Below, one piece after another: positions 11,501 through 19,864 of a DNA stretch of 64,000 nucleotides. The position numbers and the translations under genes were made by a program. The stretch is taken from the NCBI GenBank assembly GCA_024707075.1, contig JANQAK010000003.1, positions 620,001-684,000 of the forward strand, in the 5' to 3' direction. The stretch is from Afipia sp. (lineage in GTDB: Bacteria; Pseudomonadota; Alphaproteobacteria; Rhizobiales; Xanthobacteraceae). Each line of letters starts with the position of its first letter. Position 1 is the stretch's first letter. Under the pieces are notes generated by a model. It made no database searches. It was not told where the DNA came from and saw only the letters and a program-made list of their open reading frames with translations.

Positions 11501-11925
11501 ACGGTATTGATCGGCTCGCGCGGGATGCCCGCGAGATATTGCGCGAGCAACGGCGTGACCGGTTCGGTTTTCAGATATGGCGCGAGTTCATCGGCAAGAT
11601 CGGAGGGATACTGAAACGGAAATGTTTCAGCATAAGGCTCGACAAAAAAGTCGAACGGATTAACCACCGCCATGTCGGCGATGAAATCGACCTCGATCTT
11701 GAATTCGCGCGTCGCCTCCGGAAACACGAAGCGTGCAAGCCAGTTGCCCTGCGGGTCCTGCTGCCAGTTGACGAAATGCTTCTCGGGCAGAACCTTCAGC
11801 GAATAGCTGGAAACGCGAGTACGCGTATGAGGCGCCGGGCGTAGCCGGATGACCTGCGGCCCCAGGCTAACGGGCTGGTCATATCTATAATGGGTGACGT
11901 GATGCAGGGCGACGGCGATGGACAC
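8595..11925 (-). CDS. Transglutaminase-like / DUF2126 protein, frameshifted in this sequence
   Basis: Joined length is about 1,109 residues, normal for the transglutaminase-DUF2126 family. The N-terminal third (1-290) is transglutaminase-like with the catalytic Cys in [10 protein letters not shown], the His in [12 protein letters not shown] and the Asp in GFDVTSG. The rest is DUF2126. At the five-T run 9315-9319 the frame breaks. Upstream reads [10 protein letters not shown] and then nonsense, while deleting one base gives [19 protein letters not shown], which runs straight into the open frame ending at 8595. A GTG at 11925 ([16 protein letters not shown]) preceded by GAGG is the likely start rather than the ATG/TTG-led extension up to 11994. 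First gene of the three-gene set. Confidence 0.85.
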
Positions 11926-12008
11926 GGCGCAACAACCTCGATGGCTTGTTTTTTGAGCAGAACACCTGACCAAGCCTCTATCAAGCGCTAACAACCGGCA
12001 CGGACTGC

Positions 12009-13937
12009 CTAACGCGCTGGCAAATCAAGGTTTCGTGCCGAAATCCCAAGCGACTTGATGCGCGAGGCTAGCGTGGTCGGCTTGATGGCGAGCAATTCCG
12101 CCGCGCCATTCTTGCCGAAAACCTTGCCGCCCGACGCCTTCAGCGCGGCCCGAATATTGTTCCGTTCGTGCTCGCGCATCTCGTCATCGGTCATGATGGC
12201 CTGCGGCGCACCATTCTTGGGACGGCGGGAGGCTGCGGGAAGCTCGGTTCCGCCCTGCTGGATCGGCAGATCTATCCGCAGCCGGCCGTTCTGGGCGAGA
12301 ATGGCGGCGCGCTCGATGACATTCTGCAACTCACGGACATTGCCCGGCCAGTCGTATTGCATCAGGCGGCGCACGTCGCCTTCAGAGAGCCGCAAGTCGG
12401 ACTTGAAGGATTTGCTCTTGCTGGTGAGGAAGTGCTGTGCCAGCAGCGGAATGTCCTCGCGGCGGTCGCGCAACGGCACGGTCTCGACCGGAAAGACATT
12501 CAGCCGGAAATAGAGATCTTCGCGGAAGCGCCCCTGCTTCACCTCCCGCTTCAACTCACGATTGGTCGCGGCAATCACGCGGACATTGACAGCGCGCGTG
12601 CGCTCCTCGCCGACGCGCTCGAAATGTCCCTCCTGCAACACGCGCAGCAGCTTGCCCTGAAGCTCCAGCGGGATTTCACCGACCTCATCCAGAAACAGCG
12701 TGCCGCCGTCGGCGAGTTCAAACCGCCCGATGCGATCGCGCAGCGCGCCGGTGAACGCGCCGCGCACATGGCCGAAGAATTCGCTCTCGAACAATTCGCG
12801 CGGAATCGCCGCGCAGTTGACGCGGATCAGCGGACGGTCACTGCGCTGGCTGGCTTCGTGGATAGCGCGGGCGATAAGTTCCTTGCCGGTGCCGGACTCG
12901 CCGGTGATCATCACGGTCGCATCGGTCGGCGCGACAAGGCTGACCTGCCGCAGTGTCTTCTGCACGGCGGCGGTTCGGCCGATGATGCCACGCGGATTGG
13001 TCTCGGTGCGGATTTCCTCCTGCAAATATGCATTTTCCTGCTCAAGTCGCTCGCGCAGCTGATCGACCTCGGACAACGCCGCACGCAGCTTCTCGTCCGC
13101 CTCGCGGCGCTGGCTGACGTCGCGAAACACGATCACCGCGCCGACCACAACGCCACGATCGCGGATCGGGGTCGAGGTGTATTCGACCCATACCGGGGTG
13201 CCGTCCTTGCGCCAGAACACCTCGTCTGCGACTTGATGCACCGCTCCGTCGCGGAACGCCGCATAGATCGGACAGTCCTCGTGCGGATAATGTCGGCCGT
13301 CGTGATGAGTGTGATGCACGGTTGAGTGAATATCGGTGCCGACCAGTTCGTCCGCCGACCAGCCGAGGATGCGCTCCGCCACCGGGTTGACGAACGTGGT
13401 CTTGCCTTCGGCGTTGACGCCGTAGATGCCCTCGCCCGCCGCGCGCAGGATCAACTGGTTCTCGCGCTCGATGTCGCGGAACACGCGCTCGACGCGCTGC
13501 CACGCCGCGATGCCGCCGCGCATGTAGTCTTCCGCCGTCGCATCCACCAGCCGTCGGCGGCGCTGGTCGAGATCGTTCATCGCCAGCAGCACCAGCGGCG
13601 TGCCATCCTGCGGGATCAGCGAGCCGGTGTATTCCAGCCGCAACTCGTTTCCCGCCGCATGGCGCGGCGTCAGCGACGTGGTCCAGAACGAGCCCTTGTC
13701 GAACACGGCCTGGGTGAACACGATCAGCGCCGGCACCTGTCCGGCATGCAGCGCGCTAATCTTCATCTGCCGCAGCAGCGCGCGGTCATAGCCGAGCAGC
13801 GTGCACACCGCCGGGTTGGCATCGACGATGCAATCACTGTGCGGGTCGAGCAGCATCATCGGATCGGCCGCGAACTCGAACGCCGCGCCCCACAGATCGA
13901 GGTCGCATGCAGGCGCAGATGACAAGGCGGCGTCCAT
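12009..13937 (-). CDS. PAS-domain sigma-54-dependent transcriptional activator, Fis family
   Basis: 642 residues. There are two PAS domains (about 15-125 and 155-285), a coiled coil (about 285-315), a sigma-54 interaction AAA+ domain (about 325-555) and a C-terminal Fis-type helix-turn-helix (about 600-635, [20 protein letters not shown]). The AAA+ part is complete: Walker A GESGTGKE, the sigma-54 contact loop GAFTGA, Walker [12 protein letters not shown] and the GYNVREL-like [10 protein letters not shown]. There is no receiver domain, so the signal is probably bound by the PAS domains (ligand or redox). It diverges from the cyanate operon, which carries a sigma-54 promoter, so it is the likely activator of that operon. 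The array of half-sites lies just before its own start, so autoregulation is plausible. Confidence 0.92.
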   Translation of the reverse strand: MDAALSSAPACDLDLWGAAFEFAADPMMLLDPHSDCIVDANPAVCTLLGYDRALLRQMKISALHAGQVPALIVFTQAVFDKGSFWTTSLTPRHAAGNELRLEYTGSLIPQDGTPLVLLAMNDLDQRRRRLVDATAEDYMRGGIAAWQRVERVFRDIERENQLILRAAGEGIYGVNAEGKTTFVNPVAERILGWSADELVGTDIHSTVHHTHHDGRHYPHEDCPIYAAFRDGAVHQVADEVFWRKDGTPVWVEYTSTPIRDRGVVVGAVIVFRDVSQRREADEKLRAALSEVDQLRERLEQENAYLQEEIRTETNPRGIIGRTAAVQKTLRQVSLVAPTDATVMITGESGTGKELIARAIHEASQRSDRPLIRVNCAAIPRELFESEFFGHVRGAFTGALRDRIGRFELADGGTLFLDEVGEIPLELQGKLLRVLQEGHFERVGEERTRAVNVRVIAATNRELKREVKQGRFREDLYFRLNVFPVETVPLRDRREDIPLLAQHFLTSKSKSFKSDLRLSEGDVRRLMQYDWPGNVRELQNVIERAAILAQNGRLRIDLPIQQGGTELPAASRRPKNGAPQAIMTDDEMREHERNNIRAALKASGGKVFGKNGAAELLAIKPTTLASRIKSLGISARNLDLPAR

Positions 13938-13955
13938 AATCCCTCACCACGAAAT

Positions 13956-13998
13956 ATCGTAATCGATCTACGATTTCTCGTATATCACGAACTTTCGT
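13956..13998. promoter_or_regulatory. Array of TCGTA/TACGA half-sites, likely activator binding region
   Basis: Between the divergent regulator and the cyanate operon lies a cluster of overlapping perfect inverted repeats. ATCGTA (13956-13961) pairs with TACGAT (13969-13974). TACGA (13969-13973) pairs with TCGTA (13978-13982). TCGT (13978-13981) pairs with ACGA (13987-13990). ACGAA (13987-13991) pairs with TTCGT (13994-13998). Half-sites repeat every 9-13 bases. The cluster is 60-100 bases upstream of the -24 element, the usual place for enhancer sites of sigma-54 activators. Assignment to the adjacent regulator is inference. Confidence 0.6.
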
Positions 13999-14057
13999 AA
14001 CAGCCAATGTTACCGCCGCGGCGCAGAGACATCCGATAAATCGCGCAAAAGCCGCCG

Positions 14058-14074
14058 TGGCACAGCCTTTGCGT
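14058..14074 (+). promoter_or_regulatory. Sigma-54 (-24/-12) promoter of the cyanate operon
   Basis: TGGCACAGCCTTTGCGT matches the sigma-54 consensus TGGCAC-N5-TTGC, with the invariant GG (14059-14060) and GC (14071-14072) exactly ten bases apart. Transcription would start near 14084, which removes the ATG at 14076 as a start and supports the ATG at 14106. Confidence 0.82.
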
Positions 14075-14105
14075 AATGGATCGAAACATCACGCTGGAGG
14101 CTTCC

Positions 14106-15488
14106 ATGTCCACCTTTGACAATCCGTTCGATCCCAACCGCCGGCTATCCTCTTTCGGCTGCTCTTGCGGTCGGCACGCTAGCGACGCGGAACACGAGGC
14201 TGCTCTTCAGGTGGAGGCTGCTTCCTCACAGAGCGACGAGCAACGCTATGAAGGCGTGGTTGCCTCTGCAGTCATGCGGGCGATGTTCCCACAGGACGCC
14301 GCACGCCGCGCCTTCCTGAAATCAGTCGGGGCCGCTACCGCCGTCGCCGCGGTTTCACAGTTCTTCCCGCTGAAGACCGCCACTGAAGTTTTTGCGCAGG
14401 GCGCACCGCTGGAAAAGAAAGACCTCAAGGTCGGTTTCATTCCAATCACCTGCGCCACGCCAATCATCATGGCCGCACCGATGGGCTTCTACGCCAAGAA
14501 CGGCCTCAACGTCGAAGTCATCAAGACCGCCGGCTGGGCCGTGATCCGCGACAAGACCGTCAACAAGGAATACGACGCCGCGCACATGTTGTCGCCGATG
14601 CCGCTGGCGCTCACGCTGGGCGCCGGATCCAATCCCGTCCCCTACACCATGCCGGCGGTGGAAAACATCAACGGTCAGGCCATCACGCTGGCGTTGAAGC
14701 ACAAGGACAAGCGCGATCCAAAAGACTGGAAGGGCTTCAAGTTCGCAGTCCCCTTCGACTACTCGATGCACAACTATCTCTTGCGCTACTATCTCGCCGA
14801 GCACGGCCTCGATCCGGACACCGATGTGCAGATCCGCGCGGTGCCGCCGCCGGAAATGGTAGCCAACCTGCGCGCTGACAACATCGACGGCTTTCTCGGT
14901 CCCGACCCGATGAACCAGCGCGCGGTCTACGACAATGTCGGTTTCATCCACATCCTGACCAAAGACATCTGGGAAGGTCATCCGTGCTGCGCCTTCGCGG
15001 CATCAAAGGAATTCGTCACCACGATGCCGAATACCTATGCGGCGCTGCTGAAATCGATCATCGACGCGACCGCCTTCGCCCACAAGGCAGAGAACCGCAA
15101 ACAGATCGCCGAAGCCATTGCGCCGGCAAACTATCTCAACCAGCCGCAGATCGTGCTTGAGCAAATTCTCACCGGCACGTTCGCGGACGGTCTCGGCAAC
15201 ATCGTGACCCAGCCAAACCGCGTCGATTTCGATCCGTTCCCATGGCAGTCGTTTGCAATCTGGATCATGACCCAGATGAAGCGCTGGGGGCAGATCAAGG
15301 GTGATGTAGATTACAAGGGCATTGCCGAGCAGGTGTATCTGTCCACCGACACCGCCAAGCTGATGAAGGAGGTCGGCATGACGCCGCCGACCACCACAAC
15401 GAAGAGTTTTGCCGTGATGGGCAAGACCTTCGACCCAGCCAAGCCTGAAGAATACCTCGGCAGCTTCAAGATCAAGAAGGCGAGCTGA
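14106..15488 (+). CDS. CmpA/NrtA-type ABC transporter substrate-binding protein (probable cyanate uptake)
   Basis: 460 residues, periplasmic binding protein of the nitrate/bicarbonate/cyanate class. An unusual cytoplasmic leader of about 60 residues with a Cys-rich patch (SSFGCSCGRHASD) precedes a Tat-like signal (RRAFLKSVGAATAVAAVSQF). The mature part carries LKVGFIPITCATPIIMAAPMGFYAKNGLNVEV and KEYDAAHMLSPMPLAL, typical of NrtA/CmpA proteins. The start is at 14106 because it has a good ribosome site (CTGGAGG) and the sigma-54 transcript would begin downstream of the ATG at 14076. It leads an operon ending in cyanase, so cyanate is the best substrate guess; nitrate or bicarbonate cannot be excluded by sequence alone. 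Confidence 0.88.
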   Translation: MSTFDNPFDPNRRLSSFGCSCGRHASDAEHEAALQVEAASSQSDEQRYEGVVASAVMRAMFPQDAARRAFLKSVGAATAVAAVSQFFPLKTATEVFAQGAPLEKKDLKVGFIPITCATPIIMAAPMGFYAKNGLNVEVIKTAGWAVIRDKTVNKEYDAAHMLSPMPLALTLGAGSNPVPYTMPAVENINGQAITLALKHKDKRDPKDWKGFKFAVPFDYSMHNYLLRYYLAEHGLDPDTDVQIRAVPPPEMVANLRADNIDGFLGPDPMNQRAVYDNVGFIHILTKDIWEGHPCCAFAASKEFVTTMPNTYAALLKSIIDATAFAHKAENRKQIAEAIAPANYLNQPQIVLEQILTGTFADGLGNIVTQPNRVDFDPFPWQSFAIWIMTQMKRWGQIKGDVDYKGIAEQVYLSTDTAKLMKEVGMTPPTTTTKSFAVMGKTFDPAKPEEYLGSFKIKKAS

Positions 15489-15491
15489 CGC

Positions 15492-16327
15492 ATGTCGTCG
15501 CTAAGGCTCCGCGCAGCGGTCGTGTCGGTCGCGATATTTCTGGCCTTCATCGGCGCGTGGCATCTCGCCACGCGCAGCACATCCGCTGTCGCAACGATGA
15601 ACCCGGAATATGCCAAGCTGATGGGCCTCAACGCCACGCAGGGCAAGTCGGCCATGCCGGGGCCTCTCGATGTCGGCGCAAAGCTCTGGGAGCACATCAA
15701 GCGGCCGTTCTACGACAATGGCCCGAACGATAAGGGCCTCGGCATCCAGCTCGGTTATTCCATCGCGCGGGTGATGCTCGGCTATCTGCTGGCGGTGCTG
15801 GTGGCGATTCCGCTTGGATTCTGATCGGCATGTCGCCGCTGCTCAGCAAGGCGCTCGATCCGTTTATCCAGATTTTGAAGCCGATCTCGCCGCTCGCATG
15901 GATGCCGCTGGCGCTCTACACCATCAAGGATTCCAGCCTGTCAGCGATCTTTGTCATCTTCATCTGCTCGGTGTGGCCGATGCTGGTCAACACCGCGTTC
16001 GGTGTCTCCGCCGTGCGCAAGGAATGGATCAACGTCGCCCGCACGCTTGAAGTCGGCAACATCCGCCGAGCCTTTACCGTAATCCTGCCGGCCGCGGCGC
16101 CAACCATCCTGACAGGCATGCGCATCTCCATCGGCATCGCGTGGCTGGTGATTGTCGCCGCCGAGATGCTCGTGGGCGGCACCGGCATCGGCTACTTCGT
16201 CTGGAACGAATGGAACAACCTGTCGATTACAAACGTCATCATCGCCATCTTCGTCATCGGCCTTGTCGGCATGATCCTCGATCAGGTCCTTGCGCGGTTC
16301 ACGCGCATGGTCACCTTCCCGGAGTGA
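15492..16327 (+). CDS. ABC transporter permease (NrtB/CynB type), frameshifted in this sequence
   Basis: Inner-membrane permease of the nitrate/cyanate ABC family. The first frame (15492-15824) has a signal-anchor helix and ends AVLVAIPLGF followed by TGA. The second frame resumes at once with IGMSPLLSKALDPFIQIL and continues with EAA-loop-like sequence (VARTLEVGNIRRAFTVILPAA) to 16327. Inserting one T near 15820-15822 restores GFLIGMSP and joins the parts to about 278 residues, the usual length. So a single base is missing, either a sequence error or a true inactivating mutation. It starts 3 bases after the binding-protein stop. Confidence 0.82.
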
Positions 16328-16328
16328 G

Positions 16329-17246
16329 ATGATGGCCGAGAAATTCATTTCCATCGAAGGCATCGCCAAGCGCTACCCCGCACCGAACGGAGCAACGACT
16401 GCCATTTTCGAAGACCTATGGTTGTCGATGCCACGCGGCGAATTCGGCTGCGTGATCGGCCATTCCGGGTGCGGAAAGACCACGGTGCTGAACATCCTCG
16501 CGGGCCTCGATGAGCCGTCTGAGGGGACCGTCATCGTCGATGGCCAGGCCATCGAAGGCACCAGCCTCGACCGTGCCGTGATCTTTCAAAGCCACGCGCT
16601 GCTGCCGTGGCGCACGGTGATGGGCAACGTCGCTTACGCAGTGACGTCGAAATGGCGCAAATGGGACAAGGCGCGGGTCCGCGCCCACGCGCAAAAGTTC
16701 ATCGACGTGGTCGGCCTTACCGGCTCCGAGCACAAGCGTCCGTCCGAACTGTCCGGCGGCATGAAGCAGCGCGTCGGCATCGCGCGTGCGCTCTCGATCA
16801 TGCCGAAGATCATGCTGATGGACGAGCCGTTCTCGGCGCTCGATGCACTGACACGAGGCACATTGCAGGACGAAGTCCGCCGCATCTGCTTGGAGACCGG
16901 TCAGACCGCGTTCATGATTACGCACGACGTGGACGAGGCCATCTATCTTGCCGACAAGATTTTCCTGATGACCAACGGCCCCGGCGCGGTGCTGGCGGAG
17001 GTGCTGGAAAATCCGCTGCCGAAGGATCGCGGCCGCATCGATCTGCACCGCCACCCGCACTACTACGCGCTGCGCAATCACATCATCGATTTTCTGGTGA
17101 TGCGCAGCAAGACATTCGTGGAAACGACAAAAGATCACGATCCTCGCAACGTGCCGGTGGTGCGCCCCGGCTTCGCAGAGCCAGCGATCGTCGCCACGAA
17201 CGCTCCCGTAGACAAGCCGCAGGCCGGCCAGGCCAGCGCACGATAG
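16329..17246 (+). CDS. ABC transporter ATP-binding protein (NrtD/CynD type)
   Basis: 305 residues. Walker A is GHSGCGKTT, the Q-loop is FQSHALLPW, the signature is LSGGMKQRV, Walker B is IMLMDEPFSALD and the switch histidine is in MITHDVDEA. A C-terminal tail of about 45 residues beyond the ATPase core is typical of the nitrate/taurine/cyanate group. The ATG at 16329 (or 16332) follows GGAGTGAG and the permease stop by 1 base; a longer open frame to 16290 overlaps the permease and is not needed. It powers uptake by the upstream binding protein and permease. Confidence 0.9.
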   Translation: MMAEKFISIEGIAKRYPAPNGATTAIFEDLWLSMPRGEFGCVIGHSGCGKTTVLNILAGLDEPSEGTVIVDGQAIEGTSLDRAVIFQSHALLPWRTVMGNVAYAVTSKWRKWDKARVRAHAQKFIDVVGLTGSEHKRPSELSGGMKQRVGIARALSIMPKIMLMDEPFSALDALTRGTLQDEVRRICLETGQTAFMITHDVDEAIYLADKIFLMTNGPGAVLAEVLENPLPKDRGRIDLHRHPHYYALRNHIIDFLVMRSKTFVETTKDHDPRNVPVVRPGFAEPAIVATNAPVDKPQAGQASAR

Positions 17247-17270
17247 ACCGCTAAAAACTGGAGAATGAGA

Positions 17271-17759
17271 ATGAAGCGATCCGACCTCACCGAAAAGCTG
17301 CTCGACATCAAGCGCGAGAACGGCTGGACGTGGAAACACATCTGCGAACAGATCGGCGGGCATTCCGAGGTCCTCGTCGTCGGCGCGATCCTCGGCCAGA
17401 TGAAGCTAACCAAGCCGCAGGCTGAGAATGCCGCCAAACTGTTCGGGCTGTCCAAAGTCGAGCAGGCGATGATCAACGAAGTTCCGATGCGGGGCGAAGG
17501 CGTTCAGATGCCGCCAACCGATCCTCTGATCTATCGCTTATACGAACTGGTGATGGTCAACGGTCCGGCGTGGAAGGCGCTGATCGAGGAGGAGTTCGGC
17601 GACGGCATCATGTCCGCGATTGATTTCGACATGGACATGGAACGTCTCGCCAACCCGAAAGGCGACCGCGTCAAGATCACGATGTCGGGCAAGTTCCTGC
17701 CGTACAAGTATTACGGCGCGACCGGCAACCATCAGGAATACGGCTTTAAGGAAGGCTAG
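17271..17759 (+). CDS. cynS: Cyanate hydratase (cyanase)
   Basis: 162 residues, close to the usual 156. Cyanase converts cyanate and bicarbonate to ammonia and CO2 via carbamate, in the cytoplasm as a decamer. The N-terminal helical domain (1-75) is followed by the catalytic domain. The catalytic residues appear at the spacing of the E. coli enzyme: Arg89 and Glu92 in IYRLYE and Ser115 in GIMSAIDF. The C-terminal KFLPYKYYG is also conserved. The ATG at 17271 has GGAG seven bases upstream; the ATG at 17265 is too close to it. Last gene of the sigma-54 operon; its stop lies 1 base from the convergent otnK stop. Confidence 0.96.
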   Translation: MKRSDLTEKLLDIKRENGWTWKHICEQIGGHSEVLVVGAILGQMKLTKPQAENAAKLFGLSKVEQAMINEVPMRGEGVQMPPTDPLIYRLYELVMVNGPAWKALIEEEFGDGIMSAIDFDMDMERLANPKGDRVKITMSGKFLPYKYYGATGNHQEYGFKEG

Positions 17760-17760
17760 C

Positions 17761-19035
17761 TCACGGCATCAGGCCGATGGCATCATTAAAGAAATCCGGA
17801 CCACCAAAGTTCCCGGACTTCAACGCCATCACCGCCTCGCCCTTGCTCCAGCCGACGCAGCGAAGCACCGGCACACCGGCGGCGATTTCCGGTCCGACCA
17901 GAAACGCCGGGATGCCGAGGCGATCAACCACGGCACCCGACGTCTCACCGCCGGCGATCACCAGCCGCCGCACGCCCGCTATGACGAGCCCTTCGCTGAT
18001 GGCGGCCATCGCCTGCTCGATGGCGTGGCCCGCCGCGTCGCGACCGTGCTTCGCCTGAAGCGCGGCCACCTGATCCGGCGACGAACTGCTGGCAATCAGG
18101 ATCGGTCCCTTTCCGAGATGTTGACGCGCCCAAGCAAGCGCGCGCTCGGCCTCGCCTTCACCCATCACGATCTTTTCCGGATCGAGCCGCAGAACCGGCA
18201 TCGACTTTTCCGCCTGCGCGATCTGCGCCAAAGTCGCCTGCGAACAGCTTCCGGCAAGACAGGCGACGGGCCCGCCGACCGCCTTTTGATCGGCATTCGG
18301 CGAAGCCGCCTTCACCCTACCCGATGCAACGAGACCGCGCGCGAGGCCAAGCCCCATTCCGGATGCACCCACCGACAAACGATGATCGAGCGCGACCTGA
18401 CCGATGGTTTCAAGCTCGGGGTCGAACACCGAGTCGATAACGGCTGCACTGATGCCCTGCTTCGCAAGCTCCGCAAGACGCGCGCGGATCGCATCCGCAC
18501 CCTTCGCCACGGTTGCGAGATCGACGAGGCTGACCTTCGATCTACTCTGCCGCGTCAACACACGCGCCAGATTGGAATCATGCATCGGATTGAGCGGATG
18601 ATCCTTCAGCGGGCTTTCATTCAGCGGCACGCTGCCGACGAACAGGTTGCCCTGATAGACCGTGCGCCCCGTGCCGGGAAACGCGGGCGTCACCAGTACG
18701 ATGGCGTCACCGGAGTCCGCGCGCAGCGCATCCATCACCGGGCCGATGTTGCCGGCATCGGTGGAATCGAAGGTGGAGCAGATCTTGAACAGCACATGGG
18801 ATGCGCCGCGAGCGCGCAGCCATTTGTCCGCCTCGCGCGAGCGCGCCACCGCCGTCGCGGCTTCGATCGAGCGGCTTTTCAGCGAGACCACAACCGCGTC
18901 GACCTCGGGCAACGCCAGCTTGTCGTCGGGCACGCCGATGGTCTGTACGGTGCGCAACCCACAGCGGGTCAGCATGTCGGCGAGATCGGACGCCCCGGTG
19001 TAATCGTCCGCGATACAGCCAAGCGCCAATGTCAC
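17761..19035 (-). CDS. otnK: 3-oxo-tetronate kinase, four-carbon acid sugar kinase family
   Basis: 424 residues. The N-terminal domain starts LGCIADDYTGASDLADML, the conserved sugar-acid-binding motif of the four-carbon acid sugar kinases (DUF1537). The C-terminal nucleotide-binding domain shows RRLVIAGGETSGAVV. In the tetronate pathway it phosphorylates 3-oxo-tetronate to the 4-phosphate. It overlaps otnI by 4 bases and ltnD follows the same direction, while otnC diverges upstream. Together they make the complete L-threonate/D-erythronate breakdown set, giving dihydroxyacetone phosphate. Substrate chirality cannot be read from sequence. Confidence 0.9.
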   Translation of the reverse strand: MTLALGCIADDYTGASDLADMLTRCGLRTVQTIGVPDDKLALPEVDAVVVSLKSRSIEAATAVARSREADKWLRARGASHVLFKICSTFDSTDAGNIGPVMDALRADSGDAIVLVTPAFPGTGRTVYQGNLFVGSVPLNESPLKDHPLNPMHDSNLARVLTRQSRSKVSLVDLATVAKGADAIRARLAELAKQGISAAVIDSVFDPELETIGQVALDHRLSVGASGMGLGLARGLVASGRVKAASPNADQKAVGGPVACLAGSCSQATLAQIAQAEKSMPVLRLDPEKIVMGEGEAERALAWARQHLGKGPILIASSSSPDQVAALQAKHGRDAAGHAIEQAMAAISEGLVIAGVRRLVIAGGETSGAVVDRLGIPAFLVGPEIAAGVPVLRCVGWSKGEAVMALKSGNFGGPDFFNDAIGLMP

Positions 19036-19829
19036 GCGCGCACTCCGGCTTTTGCTTTCGCCGCGTAGGGCGCAAACCAGCCGAGGCCATCGACGGTATT
19101 GCCCTTTGGCCGGTATTCGCAGCCGACAAAGCCGCCATAGCCCAGCCGGTCCAGTTCATTGAACAGGAAGGGATAGTTCAATTCCTCGCCCGCCGGCTCG
19201 TTGCGCGACGGCACGCTGGCGATCTGGATATGCCCGATCATCGGCATCATCTTTCGGAGCGCTATGGTCACGTCGCCATGGACGATCTGCCGATGATAGA
19301 TGTCGAACTGCAATTTCAGGTTCGGCAGTTTCAGATCATCGATGACACCGGCGGCAAAATCGAAATCGTTGAGAAAGTAACCCGGCACATCGCGCGGATT
19401 GATCGGCTCGATCACCAGATCGAGACCCTCCTTGCCCAGCACCTCAGCGGTCCACGCCACACTGCGGCGAAATGACTCGACCGCTTTCGGATCGCTGCGG
19501 TTGGCGATGCCTGCCATCAGGTGCAGCCGCTTGACGCCAGTCGCCTTGGCATAGGGCAACGCCTGCTTCACGCTGGCCTGCAAATCCGCGAAGCGGTCCG
19601 GCAACGCCGCGAAGCCGCGCTCGCCCTTGGCCCAATCGCCGGGAAACAGGTTAAACAGCGCCTGCGTCAGGCCGTTGCGATGCAGCCGCTCGCCGACATC
19701 TGCCGCCGGATGCTCGTAAGGAAACAGAAACTCCACCGCCGTGAAGCCCGCTTTCGCCGCCGCGCCGAAGCGATCAAGAAACGGCACCTCGTTGAACATC
19801 ATGCTGAGATTGGCGGCAAAGCGGGGCAT
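19032..19829 (-). CDS. otnI: 2-oxo-tetronate isomerase, hydroxypyruvate isomerase family
   Basis: 265 residues, a TIM-barrel enzyme of the hydroxypyruvate isomerase family. Typical features are MPRFAANLSMMFNEVPFLDRF at the start, LVIEPINPRDVPGYFL with the metal-binding Glu, LQFDIYH and IGHIQIASVPSRNEP, and GCEYRPKGNT near the end. In this context it interconverts 2-oxo- and 3-oxo-tetronate between LtnD and OtnK. The stop overlaps the otnK start by 4 bases and ltnD ends 35 bases upstream. The otn context makes 2-oxo-tetronate isomerase more likely than hydroxypyruvate isomerase proper. Confidence 0.88.
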   Translation of the reverse strand: MPRFAANLSMMFNEVPFLDRFGAAAKAGFTAVEFLFPYEHPAADVGERLHRNGLTQALFNLFPGDWAKGERGFAALPDRFADLQASVKQALPYAKATGVKRLHLMAGIANRSDPKAVESFRRSVAWTAEVLGKEGLDLVIEPINPRDVPGYFLNDFDFAAGVIDDLKLPNLKLQFDIYHRQIVHGDVTIALRKMMPMIGHIQIASVPSRNEPAGEELNYPFLFNELDRLGYGGFVGCEYRPKGNTVDGLGWFAPYAAKAKAGVRA

Positions 19830-19864
19830 CGGACGTTTCCCTGTTCTTGTTGATTGTCGTTTGA

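Noticed and set aside
12168-13325. A 385-codon plus-strand frame opposite the sigma-54 activator
   Set aside because: Antisense shadow; no ribosome site and no recognisable domain, while the minus strand shows complete AAA+ motifs.
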